A DNA stretch of 64,000 nt from contig JAVHKY010000056.1 in assembly GCA_035079385.1 (NCBI GenBank), forward strand, positions 3,906,001 to 3,970,000. The letters are read 5' to 3'. This document shows, piece after piece, positions 24,401-34,740 of the stretch (position 1 is the stretch's first letter; each line of letters opens with the position of its first letter). This DNA is from Aspidiotus rigidus (lineage: Eukaryota; Arthropoda; Insecta; Hemiptera; Diaspididae). The translations under genes and the position numbers were made by a program. The notes under the pieces were generated by a model that saw nothing but the letters and a program-made list of their open reading frames with translations, was not told the origin of the DNA and ran no database searches.

Positions 24401-24598
24401 AGAACTACTTTTTGGCAGCCCTATAGTAGAAGAAAAAAGGGAAGACAGAAAACTAGGTGGAGAAAAGACTTCGATGACTTCCTAAGAAACCCCCTATTTC
24501 ACAGGGTGGCTAAAGATAGGTCGGAATGGAACAGGCTGAGGGAGGCCTTTGCCCACAAACAGGGCAGCGATGAGACGAGTTCGATATGTAGGAAATAA
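21447..24598 (+). pseudogene. LINE ORF2, endonuclease-reverse transcriptase
   Basis: The frame is open from just after the ORF1 stop, in the same frame. The first in-frame ATG (21921) lies inside the endonuclease, so initiation must be unusual. Endonuclease landmarks are TINVRTL, ILGISEVRR, VYAPTAESK, GDFNSQVG, SQIDYI and SDHRAIE. Reverse transcriptase landmarks are APGHDNIRNEHL, NYRPLSLSPVIAKVFSRAI, MIDYKKAFDSVDH (motif A), GVRQGDPLSS (B), FADDVILFEE (C) and GLEMNLGKTE. The C-terminus has AGHVSRMDD and a basic KKGRQKTRWRKDF region. A -1 frameshift at the A6 run 23235-23240 splits the RT just before motif 2. All visible catalytic residues are retained. The enzyme would nick DNA and copy element RNA at the target. 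Confidence 0.93.
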
Positions 24599-24633
24599 AG
24601 TATAATTGTACATAAAATATCGCTAATAAAGGC

Positions 24634-24660
<27 letters not shown>
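24634..24660. repeat. (ATT)n 3' tail of the retrotransposon
   Basis: Nine ATT units abut the right target-site duplication. Short tandem-repeat tails in place of poly(A) are typical of several LINE clades. Confidence 0.92.
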
Positions 24661-24664
<4 letters not shown>

Positions 24665-24674
24665 ACATGCCTTC
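24661..24674. repeat. Target-site duplication, right copy
   Basis: Identical to 20304-20317. Confidence 0.92.
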
Positions 24675-24941
24675 AATTAGGAAAAGTATTATTAGTCATT
24701 TTGATTTTTATTTTTATCGGTTCGCGTACACGACTTAAGAGTTGAGCGATAGCGCGGTTACAAGAGTGATTGTATTAGTGAAATCTTCAAAATAAATTCA
24801 AAATCGATAAAGGGAAGTAGATTTAATTTTTAAGAGGCGTCAGAGGCGTACAAGTACTTATGAAATGCATACCTAAAATGAGTACGCTTAATAATTGCAG
24901 TGAGCTATTCTTTTGCCGTAGGGTCACTGTAAAACGAGTAC

Positions 24942-26010
24942 AATTGAGGAGTTATCTGTCAAAAGGGCGTCTGTCGGGCGGACGCCCTTTTTTGGAAATT
25001 TGTAATTTTTGAATTCCTTATGATTCAAACTATTATATTCCAACTTCAAAACATCATATTTGAACCCTCATATCTGCTAAAATACGGAAATTTTAGGTGA
25101 ACTTTGTAGGGGTCATAAATCAGAATATTATTGAGTAGACGTACATCATAAAGTTTGAACATGCGTACTCAAAATAGCCCGCACGTACGGTACTACTCTA
25201 TATACGTCACTTTGAATCTTTTATGAACTTACATAGCAAACTTGAAATGTACATCATGAAGTGGAACTCAAAGAATATTGAAAAATAGGTACCGGTATAA
25301 ACAAACCAGAGCTTCAGAACAATATATTATATTAGAACTTGATAATCCAACATCTACATCATTATAATATTAATGAGAAAGATGTGAGAATGAAGGAGAT
25401 GGGTCAGGTATTAGGTAAAAATACTCAAGAATTATACACGCAGACGAAGATTTAAATACGAGGCGGGTGGCAATATTCCACTGATAAACTTTGATGAAGT
25501 AGAACAAAGATCGCGAACTTTGTTCAACTGCCGTTTGTTGGTAGGTACTTATTCAGTTATGGAAATGCGTGCGTACTTTGTTGAAGTTTTGTTAGTCAAA
25601 TCGCCGCCCAGGATTATATGTATTTTTTAAAAATATTCTCAAAAAGAAGTAAACTAGACAATAATGAAGGAGCTGTTCGAAGTTCAAACTTCAAAGAGCG
25701 TAACGCGTTCAAAGACTGATAACAAAAACAAGATGGCCGCCCAAACCAAAAATTTTCTAAATTTCCTCATTTCGATTAAAAGAGCGTCCGAGGTACTCTA
25801 CTTTCTAACCTTTTTAAATAAATATTACTCATTTTACAGAGAAGATAATTGAGCGTTATATTCACAGAGAAAAACTGAACAAATTTCAAAGAATAACTTT
25901 TTTACAATAAATCACTCCATCAAAAGTTATTTCACATTGAAACTTCAAAACGATTTTTTCAATCAATGTTTTGACCGAAGGACGCCCTTTTGACAGATAA
26001 CTCCTCAATT
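24942..26010. mobile_element. 1069 bp element with perfect 30 bp terminal repeats
   Basis: Bases 24942-24971 are the exact reverse complement of 25981-26010 (outer end AATTGAGGAGTTATCTGTC). The inner 11 bases of the left repeat (AAAAGGGCGTC) pair again with 24981-24991, which gives a terminal hairpin at the left end only. No transposase is visible (the longest frame is 62 codons at 25664-25852). No target-site duplication was recognised. Superfamily unassigned. Confidence 0.85.
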
Positions 26011-26367
26011 AGAAACAAGCGACGAGGAATTAATCAGTTGAGAAAATTTTATTTATTTATTTATTTATACAATTTTGAAGTGCCCCCACACAGCCTTCAA
26101 AGGCCAATTACGAGGGGCACTAAAAAAAAAAAACAAAAAAAGAACATTGATAATAGCAAATAATGATAACATACTAGGTTACCCTCACCATGAACCACCG
26201 CCCCTGTTCCCCAAAGGTTCCCTCGAATAATATCATTGATTTTGTATTTCTACCAGTACCCGCAGCACCTTTACTTTAGATTTTGCCCTGCTGTCAAAAA
26301 AGATATCTAATGAGTTATCTACGCTACCAACCCTACCATACAAAATAGCCCATCAAACGACATTTTC

Positions 26368-27092
26368 ACAACACTGACGGTGAAACCGCAACTTTTTGCC
26401 ACTTAAAACGATGGCAAAACTGGGTTTTATCACAAGTAGTCTGTAAAACTGTGGTGAAAAACGAAGAACTGTAGTGAAAAGCACGGTACATTATAGAGGT
26501 ATTGACATGATGCAAGCAAAATTTCTGTCGCAGTGTTAATTCATACGGAATTCCGCTACGCTCGCAGCGATCGTTTGAATACCTTCCACACCCCACCTGT
26601 GTCGGAACCTTACCGGAGGTACACTAATATTGACGAAATTTTCGAGGGTTGTAAAAGATGAAGAAATTCACCCAAGAAGATAATTTTTTTTAATAAGTAG
26701 AGCATAGTGAGTTGTCTATTTGTACCCAGTTTCAGATTTTTAGGTTAATACCTGATTCCTCTACGAATTTTTAAAAATTGATGAATTTACATTACGTAGT
26801 ATTCATGTAGTTTTCCTAAAAAAGAACAGTGGCGAAAACGTAGAGATAAAACTGTAGTGAAAACTGAGGTCAGTGAACTCCATTCTCTCTGAGGTAGGTA
26901 CGACATGGTACGACGGTAGGATGAACAGTGTTGCAAGAACTTCCAAAAAAACCACTGTGAACTTCCATTTATTCTACAGTGCAGCCAGATTCCTATTATT
27001 TTATCGTTTTTGCCATCGTTTTTGTGACAAAAAGTTGCGGTTTCACCGTCAGTGTTGTAAAAAGTTTAATACTCGACAAGCGGTGAAAACGA
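26368..27092. mobile_element. Element family R2, copy 1, 31 bp perfect inverted repeats
   Basis: Bases 26368-26398 are the exact complement of 27028-27058, and similarity continues inward (AAACGATGGCAAAA on both sides). The right part, from about 26828 to 27092, and the left part to about 26480 match 50668-51040. The segment 26485-26825 is absent from that copy, so it is either an insertion here or a deletion there. Internal short repeats CTGTGGTGAAAA/CTGTAGTGAAAA are present. Confidence 0.8.
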
Positions 27093-28181
27093 AAACGCTT
27101 TTCCGGCTTTCCCTGCTATTTCCTCTTCGGTGATTACTTTGAAAAGATGGTCATATGATTTTAAAATCTTTCAAAAATCTACCTCTACTGATCTTGCTTT
27201 TGATGGCTATTCATATCACAATCATTTGTATAAACACGCAGACATTTCATCCATCACCCACAAATTGGTTACGCTCTCTCTTTTTGCTCAAACTATAGCA
27301 GAAGAAACTTCCCCATCATCTAATACGAGTATTTTGCAACCGTCAACCGTTGACGATATTCATGTTGTCGTTAATAATATGATATAAGCAAAAAACGAAT
27401 TTTCTTTACCCTTGGAAGCACGATAACTGTCACTGGAAATATTTCAAGAAGAAATTGGATCCAAATCCCTTTCTTGAGCCACCTTTCCGGAAAAATGTCG
27501 CGTATTTTAAAAAAAGTCGACGCGACGCGTACATCCTGACTACTTCTATGTCAATAGTATCAACAGTTTCATCTCCAAATCCAAAAGCTCCTACTCCCAG
27601 CGAAAATCATTACAAAATGAAAAGATTTAGCCTAAGCGGTAGTTACAGTATAATATTTCTTCCAAAAAATACTGTAAAATACAATATTATTCTAAGAAAA
27701 AATACTATTTGCAGAATTTAATGTTCCTATAAATGTAGTAAACTATAACGTATAATGCGATGAATCTAGATATTTGTATAATATTATAAGAGCGAAGTGT
27801 GTTTTTATGTCGTCAGTGTTCAGCCTGTAGCGAATAATACGTGCTGAAATTGCACAAAATGAAGTTATCCAACTAAGGAAGGACGTTTTTGTATTACTTT
27901 TTCAATAACTGAAACACAGAAGCTGTAATTAAGCTTTAAAGTCGACATGCATGTGTATCTATGTATGAGTGTTCCTTGTGTTCATCAGTTGTCGTAAACG
28001 CATGTGAGTTTGTACTGTTCGTGTATTCAGTATTCACACCTTATCAGTTATATTTCCTATATTTCGTGACTCTGTTTCAATTTGTAATTGACGTATTTGT
28101 CGTAAGTACTTCTTCAATAATACAGTAGGTACCTACCTTTTGTTATTTCGAATTTGAGAAAAAGACAATAATATTTGAATC
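27093..28181. other. Noncoding, nothing recognised
   Basis: Open frames of 85-88 codons at 27130-27387 and 27455-27721 show no domain and are not supported as genes. Confidence 0.4.
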
Positions 28182-28975
28182 ATGTCCACTCCGGTTGCTC
28201 AGCGATGGCGAATGTTAGGTACCTTACAAGGTACCATCCGAAAAGTCAGTGAAATGTTGTTGTATACTACAGGTAAAGGTAGGAAATATTTTGCTGCGCG
28301 GAAAAATTGTACCCATCAATCGAGAACAACGAGTAGGTACGTGTGCATTACAAAAATGAATATCAAGGAAAACGAGTTCAATAATACCCAAGAACTTCAA
28401 GGAATGTTGACGCCTCAATCAATAGTTACCTACAAAACGTGAAGGTGAGTTCAATGTTTGTCCTACTGTATTCATTTCAATTTGCCAAAGTGGGTGATAC
28501 AAAAAGTAGGTACTTCCGTCGACGTGATTGGTGTGATTCTGGATGTACAGTCAAATTAGAAAAAATCTTGAAAGATGGTTCTATGAAATCTGTTGCTGCT
28601 GCAACACTACAAGACTAGAGTGCCTAACTAAGTGTCACATTCTGGGAACATGGAGATAAAATTTTCAAGATTACACCTGAAAACTGGCATCGCACATGTG
28701 TGGCGCTCAAAGGTGCCTCAGTGAATCAATATCAGGGAGGAATTACATTAAATGTCAACAAATCCACTATTGTCACAATCAATCCAAAACACAAACGAGG
28801 GAAAGAACTTCAAGCTAATTCATTTGACGATGTGTCTATCAATTTATCGCAGCGATCTGATATTTTAATTGATAGTCAGTGCAAATATTCAAAAGAAACA
28901 ATAGGTAATAAGTGGAATCAAATGCTACTTGTATATTTTACTACTTCTTCCACAATAATGCTTCCACAAACCTAA
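28182..28975 (+). pseudogene. Decayed RPA70-like OB-fold sequence
   Basis: From about 28515 the pieces spread over frames read KVGTSVDVIGVILDVQ, then SVAAATLQD, then LSVTFWEHGDKIF, then ALKGASVNQYQGGITLNVNK. That order fits an OB fold of the replication protein A large subunit: 'DVIGvv', 'TL.D.SG..V.VTFWg..A', then 'vSVneYqGgisLnv...T.I..NP'. Stops at 28616-28633 and a frameshift near 28550 disrupt it. A plausible ATG (28182, MSTPVAQRWRM) opens a preceding frame that I do not recognise. RPA-like genes are carried by some Helitrons and duplicated in insects, so it may be transposon-borne cargo. Confidence 0.5.
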
Positions 28976-29804
28976 TTTAGAAACACCCAACATCAATTCT
29001 CACCAAAAAGTACATACCGTAATAAGTTTTTCAATTCAAAATCAACTAGATATGTAACCCGTCCGGAGGACGGGTCCTGCAGCTTGTATTGTCATAAAAT
29101 GAAGTATTCTTAGTTACATTTTTGATTTTGAGCGCAGTTTACAACAAAATGTAGGAAAATTTATTATCATTTCTTTGGGTACAGATAGTGCTCTGATCGC
29201 CCGACAGCCTACATTGGACAAACTAGCAGAAAATTAAAAACAAAAAAAAACAAAAAACGACTACGAGAAAGCTTCCGCCCTGAATGGTTCCGAAGACCGT
29301 AACCTGCTTCAGGTCTATATATGTGATAACAGTCTATTTGCTGGGAATTCTACAGAAATTATTCTCTTCTGTATACCATCGTATCACATAAGTCTTTTTA
29401 GTCTGGGTAACGATTTTATCTCTTTCCGAACGGTTGGTTTATAATTTGATATTCTTATACTTTCTGTCATATCACCTCGGATTTAAATAGTTTGTTCGCA
29501 ATTTTGACTTCCAGATTTCGACTTTCTTTCAACCAAGACGAGTACATGATCAGTGGAACTTTATAAATGTGGACAGGGAAAAAACTTGAAAAAATTGCGA
29601 CATTAGCTGCCATAAAATGTGAATGATGAGACCTGCAATAGACCGATTTGAGATCTGTCATCGAAAGGTGCAGAAATTTGTCATTCGGAGAAAAAGGAGG
29701 CTCACAAACGTTAGTGACCACAGAAAAAGAACGTTATTTTTAAATAAATTAAAAATCGTGTACGAATTTCTATATCAGGCACAGGCCTGACGACGTATAC
29801 ATTA
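28976..29804. other. Noncoding with one strong hairpin
   Basis: ACCCGTCC-GGA-GGACGGGT (29057-29075) is a perfect 8 bp stem. A related CATCCGAAGGACGGGTAGC lies at 58998-59017. No gene is seen. Confidence 0.45.
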
Positions 29805-30066
29805 CAGGGTGACCAGATCATACTCTTTTTAGAGGAAAATACTCTTTTGGGGGTCTAAAAAAAGAGAACTCTTTCTTTTTTTTTAATTTACTGAAAATAC
29901 TCTTTTCTTGCAAAATTTATACTCTTTATACTCTATTTTGCACATGAGCACTTCAAAAATACTCTTTTTTCAGGTTTGACTTTTTTTTTTTTTTTTTTTT
30001 TTGCTCGTCAATTTAATTTTGGTTGAATACCTACTCTTTCGTTTTTGAAAAAATCTGGTCACCCTG
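29805..30066. mobile_element. 262 bp MITE, 14 bp perfect terminal repeats
   Basis: CAGGGTGACCAGAT (29805-29818) and its exact complement (30053-30066) bound the element. The interior repeats ATACTCTTTT about eight times and has a T run of about 22. No clear target-site duplication was seen. Confidence 0.8.
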
Positions 30067-30085
30067 ACAATAGGTGTCGTGTAAA

Positions 30086-30240
30086 AAATTAAGGTTGGCG
30101 TTATTCGTAGGTATAGTACCTACGGCTAAAACGTTATTCGTAGGTAGCATACCTACGGCTAAAAACGTTATCCGTAGGTAGTAGTTGTACACCTACGGCT
30201 AAAACGTTATTCATAGGTTTACCGGTAAAACGTTATTTGT
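30086..30240. repeat. Left array of palindromic CGTAGG..CCTACG units
   Basis: Four to five units have the form CGTTATTCGTAGG, centre, CCTACGGCTAAAA, with a period of 33-39 bp. Each is a hairpin. An inverted 1.5-unit copy lies at 30927-30975, beyond the SWIM-domain pseudogene. Confidence 0.8.
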
Positions 30241-30830
30241 ACTAACTTCTCGCAGAAGCAACACTTGAAATAGCACTGGACAAATATCGGAGCCTGATCT
30301 AATCAACTTCTCCATCTCCTTCATGGTTGCCAAGTATGAGTTGAATTGCTCAGTGCCATGACACGACACCAAGGTGACTATGTTCATCATGACGGGTGAA
30401 ATCAAATTGTAGGTACTTCTCGTGAGTATTCAAGGTTCTTGGCGCACACGAGTCTACATCATCTAGAACTACATCATCCACAACAGCAGTATCAAGGGAG
30501 GGTGTTGACTGGCTGGTAGAAGCATGAGTACTCTTGTAATACCGTGGGTGGAATTGAGCCTCGGAAAACACAGAACAAAGGGAGCCAGTGTCGTGTTCCC
30601 GCTTCAGCAGGATATGTCGGCATGGTGCTTGGTGGTTGCAAGAAAATGTATAGGTGCACTGCCTGGTTCGACAGTCATATGTGCAAGCCTCAGTGTCGTA
30701 CATCTCGCGAACGCCTCCATCTTCAATACTCATGTACTGCCTGCGTTCTTGCAGGGCCTTCAAGTTTTTGTGAAAGAGCATGTGCATCCACGCTCATTGA
30801 GCTTCAGAGACGCTGCGAGAAGTTACTACC
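30211..30830 (-). pseudogene. SWIM-domain protein fragment, MULE-associated type
   Basis: The minus-strand frame (30787 to 30350) contains QCTYTFSCNHQAPCRHILLK, followed by FHPRYYKS. This is the C-terminal half of a SWIM zinc-binding domain (CxCxnCxH), with the second Cys apparently replaced by Tyr. A frameshift near 30400 leads into MNIVTLVSCHGTEQFNSYLA, which normally continues the same protein. SWIM domains occur downstream of MULE-type transposases and in ZSWIM proteins. Inverted palindrome arrays at 30086-30240 and 30927-30975 suggest it was carried by a DNA transposon. No start codon can be chosen and both ends are missing. Confidence 0.6.
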
Positions 30831-30926
30831 TACAAGATAATTCCTGCGTCATACTTCAATACAGAAATATTTGTCACAAGACATGATAATATAGGCCTAG
30901 GGCAACCAGATAATTCGTGAGTCATT

Positions 30927-30975
30927 GTACTATACCTACGAATAACGTTTTAGCCGTAGGTAGTATACCTACGTA
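30927..30975. repeat. Right, inverted array of CGTAGG..CCTACG units
   Basis: ACTATACCTACGAATAACG, TTTTAGCCGTAGG and TATACCTACG, the reverse complement of the unit at 30086-30150. Confidence 0.8.
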
Positions 30976-31693
30976 TAATCACTTCCAAAAATTAATTATA
31001 ATTCATACAATGGTTGAAGGAAACTGCATTAAAAAAAATTACGGCTGCTTACACGTCATTTACGAGTATAGGTACGTAACGTTCACGAAGACATCTTCTT
31101 AAGCTCATTTTGTCTGCCCTTAGTTAAAATTCGTGCTTACATCTGCGTACGCATGCTGACCTTGAAAGTCTCTCCACTACCTGTTTCTTCCGCATATTAC
31201 ATTTACGTTGCTTTTGAGTGTCTATCTTTACAAGATGACGAATGTCGAGGCCGTGTCGAGCGTTCATTACGCCGAAAATCACAGTATGTTAAATGATATT
31301 TTATACCAGCGTAAAAGTTAGCAAACAAGTTTTCTGAACAATATTCGTCAGTATCCCGACTAGAATTAATCGCCCTCGAAAACTTTAATTCATGTCACAC
31401 AACATAGAGACGGAGACGAACAACTTTGCAATATGTGTATAACATCTATTTGGTGACCGGAATTTGAAGGGCTTTTCCTCTTTATCCTCGAGAATGTTTC
31501 TGTGTGTGCGCTGTCTAGAGGCGTAAAAGTCCAATCAATGAATTTTCTTTTCAAGTAGATCTCCCGACTGCGATGAAAGTTGTACACATTTTGAGAGATT
31601 AGAGTATTTGCAGAAGAGGAAAAAAAGAAATTATACCTGTCAACTATAACCTTGATGAAAGAAACGTTCTCCTCGTGAGTACGAGCTTTCGAC

Positions 31694-31999
31694 ATTATAT
31701 TTCAGAAGAATTTACACACACAGATAACTTTTATATCAATAGTGGTTCACTGGTACATTTGGAGGAATTCAAAAATTTTAAAATCGAAAAGCCAACGAAA
31801 AGGCAAAAATTTAAAAACGATAAACCACAAAATAGTTAAAATTAAACCGAAAATATAAAATTTAGAAAATAAAAGTAAAAATAAACAAAATACATAGTCA
31901 AAAAATATAGTCAAAAGTGTTTCCAATTCCTCCAAATTTACCAGTGAACCACTATTGATATAAAAGTTACGCGTGTGTAAATTCTTTTGAAATATAATA
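31694..31999. mobile_element. Foldback element with arms of about 75 bp
   Basis: Bases 31694-31769 and 31925-31999 are inverted copies with only a few differences. Blocks shared after inversion include CAGTGAACCACTATTGATAT and GTGTAAATTCTT. The 155 bp spacer is A-rich. No target-site duplication was determined. Confidence 0.85.
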
Positions 32000-32136
32000 T
32001 AACCTTGATTTTTCCAATTACAGACAAGCAGCCTACGACAGGCTGGAAGAGGTTCGTGCCCTGCTCTTCTGTACAAAGTAGAATTGAAAGTTGACGATCA
32101 GGCAAAGTGTATCTTTTGAACGACTAAAAAAGAATG

Positions 32137-32262
32137 TTCCTTGTTGATGTAAATTAAACTTTGTACGGCAGGGATGTCGTCATAATCACAGAACAACAGA
32201 ACGATCGCTTGCTAATGTATAGTTTTAATGAATAAAAAATGACTTTAAAAATTTTTTGGCAG
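32137..32262. repeat. Dispersed repeat, copy 2
   Basis: Counterpart of 1-125 in the same orientation. Confidence 0.7.
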
Positions 32263-32499
32263 AGCCAAATAAATAAGGACCATGTTTCATGTCTATCATA
32301 ATTTATGCCCGTCTTTACCAGTTACTTTTGAATTCGCTCCGCTCGTTTGCAGCGTTAAAATCTAGGATACTGTACATTAAGCTACCTAGCTCCCAGGGCG
32401 ACGGAGCATGTACGTTAAGCTACTAACTCGTAGCTTCTCGGGCTCACTCTCTCCGCTCGTTCGCCCCTAATCTTGATGTGGTGGAAGTCTAGTATAATG

Positions 32500-32720
32500 A
32501 AAGGGCCTAGTATAATATGCAGACCAAACTAACTACATATAGCCGATGAACTGTATGATGATTAGTCTATTATAATACCGTAGTTTATGATAGTATAGTA
32601 CTCTTTACTACACACTGCTTATTCGTCTCCCTTTGTGGTCTATTATAAGTCTAGTTTGCAATATTTTAAGCTACTAGCCTTTTTTTTTGGGGGGGGGGGG
32701 CAAATAGTGAGGAGGAGGAG
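32500..32720. repeat. CTAGTATA-rich tract and poly(G)
   Basis: CTAGTATAAT words and a TTTTTTTT-GGGGGGGGGG run at 32682-32700. Confidence 0.5.
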
Positions 32721-32796
32721 AGAGCCAGTATAATACAGGAACTCGCAAAATTTCGATTCAGGTTCAGGAGGCTTGGACTTAGTATTAGCCTAGTAG

Positions 32797-33245
32797 TTAT
32801 AATATACTGCATGAAGTAGCACCAGTAGGAAGGACGCTAGTATAATATAGGTCGTGGGTACCAGTATGCACATAATCGTTACAGGATGAGTCAGGAATGT
32901 TATATCGGAGGAAAGGATTGAAATAAACAGCATTCAGGTTGTTGAGCAGGTGGTAACCGGAAAGGCGGGAGCGATTTAGAGTTTTGATGGTGTAGTCCTC
33001 TTCCAACCTCTTCATGCGGCTACCCTTTTCACATCGATGCAACATGGTGACGCGAACATCGCTGAAGGGGTGCGATTTTTTGTTACAGTGGCGAGACATA
33101 GCAGGACCAGCATCACTATTCCTTGGTGGTGTAATGTTACTAACGCGTGATTTATCCAATTTATTGAAGTCTCTACGGTGCTCAGAGAATCTTACTAAAA
33201 GGGTTCTACCCGTCTCCCCACACCGTAAGTCAACCGGTAAATCCT
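32797..33245 (-). pseudogene. GIY-YIG fragment of a Penelope-like element
   Basis: The minus-strand frame is continuous from just below a TAG at 33246. It contains CGETGRTLLVRFSEHRRDFN, then MSRHCNKKSHPFSDVRV and EDYTIKTLNRS...LNNLNAVYFNPF. GETGR(T/S)L..R..EH followed by a later H.....H.F and (E).(Y/W)I..L..LN is the layout of GIY-YIG nuclease domains at the C-terminus of Penelope-like retroelements. The initial GIY and YIG strands are missing or mutated, and no reverse transcriptase is present upstream. It is an old 5'-truncated remnant. Confidence 0.55.
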
Positions 33246-34499
33246 AGAAGCTTCCAAGGCTGGTATCGGATCCTTCAAGACAGAAAGGTTACAAACCCTG
33301 CTTAAAGGATAAAAGCCCACTTTTCGGGAAAATATGGGCCCAGAAAAATTCCCTCAGCTAGAGTGCGCGTAAACGTGGAAGCGTGTGAAAGTTAATTAAA
33401 TAATGTTCACGGAGATTGAGCGAATAGTACAAATTATTTTATTGCAAGAAAAAGAACATAAGTTACAGGGATACAATTTCGAAATTCCGATTCGGCGTTG
33501 TCGTTCGAGGTCTCTTCTCAAACTGGCGTACCTGACGGACAGAGGAAAAATACACTATCCGTCAGTCTCATAGAAAGTGAGGAAACGATTTATAATATAA
33601 TATATATAACGAGTAAGACGAAGATAGAGGGAGAGAGTCGAACCAGAATAATTCGTAGATTACAAAGATCAAAGAAGTACTCACTCGATTCGCCGTCGCA
33701 GGAACAAGGTAAAACGTATTCATAGAGTTCTCGTCCGTCATTTCGTGCAAAATTTCGTACAGCTTCTCAGTTACAAACTATACGTAATCGAGAGAGCTTC
33801 GCATAAGGCGAACTTAATAAAATTTCCATGACAGTTCAATGAACTCTGTCCTTGACATTCGACCACGAGTCGAAGTCGATAAAATCGTGCAATTTGCGAA
33901 AATGCAAGATTTTCGACTCCACTTTATAACAGGTGCGGCGGAGCTCCCTGGCTAATCGGTCGGAATCGCGACCCAAATAAGGCATCCGGAGCCAGGAGTC
34001 TCCAACGACCAGTCTCTAAACACTCGTAAAGTAAGAGATCTCATTACTTCTGTAATACTCTCTCCGCTACTAACTCCGATACAGGCTACGTGTTGTAAAA
34101 GTTACGGTCCAAAACCTAAGCAGAGTGGATTTATTACAAGATCTGAAATTGAACCGTGGCCATCGTCATGTACTAGTTATCATTTACCGAACTGCAGGGA
34201 AAGGAGAAGTCTAACTACAACAATAAATAAAGGTGGGTCTTGTTTTACATGCTTTTCGCAGTGGAAATAAATATGTATTGAATGCCGATTCACAATACAC
34301 AGATAAACATCATCATATTTCTGCTCCAAACAAATTGTAGTGCACTTCGAATAATGTTATTACGTATTCATGTTTTTCCTTCTAGGTCTTGCTTATTGAC
34401 ATGTTTCATGTCTTTACTCTGACCTGACCCTTAATTTGAAATTTTGCGCCTCGTTGCTTTGTGGGTGATTCAAAAATCTGCGAGTTCATCCCGCGAGTT
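33246..34499. other. Noncoding, possible solo LTR
   Basis: Moderately GC-rich 33370-34130 contains, read on the minus strand, TGTTATAAAGTGGAGTCG (near 33933) and a CAATAAAATAA signal (near 33440). This is reminiscent of an LTR, but I could not fix both ends or a target-site duplication. No gene is seen. Confidence 0.3.
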
Positions 34500-34549
34500 C
34501 ACACCAGCCAGTTTATATATTAGCTTTATACTAAGAGTGCAGTATCAAC

Positions 34550-34740
34550 TTAGCTAATATAAACCAGGCATATATCCGTACTCTATAAAAGGAGCTAGTC
34601 AGTTTTTATTATACTAGACCGTACCCCCAGAAAGCTACTATCTTGAAATATACTAAGCTGGACTAATACGAGACCACGAAAAGCTATTAGCTTGAAATAT
34701 TCCAAACTGGACCTAGTATACAAATGACTTGTCGTTTGTG
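34550..34740. repeat. Two diverged tandem units with TATACTAG words
   Basis: AAAGCTACTATCTTGAAATA (34629) and AAAGCTATTAGCTTGAAATA (34680) begin two units of about 51 bp that share a CTGGAC end. Confidence 0.6.

Larger units (their letters stand above)
20318..24660 (+). mobile_element. Full-length non-LTR retrotransposon (RTE-related)
   Basis: The 4343 bp insertion is bounded by a perfect 14 bp target-site duplication. In order it contains a 198 bp 5' UTR, ORF1 (nucleic-acid-binding, coiled coil), ORF2 (apurinic-type endonuclease plus reverse transcriptase), a 60 bp 3' UTR with AATAAA at 24625-24630, and an (ATT)n tail at 24634-24660. No RNase H domain is seen. The endonuclease/RT style resembles RTE-related insect elements, although the L1-like ORF1 is not typical of classic RTE. 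ORF1 has one stop and one frameshift and ORF2 has one frameshift. The copy is therefore young but probably inactive as it stands. Confidence 0.93.

Noticed and set aside
30524..30886. 120-codon plus-strand frame
   Set aside because: Antisense to the SWIM-domain pseudogene.
33370..34130. Possible solo LTR on the minus strand
   Set aside because: A TGTTATAAAG start and a poly(A)-like word are visible, but matching ends and a target duplication could not be fixed.
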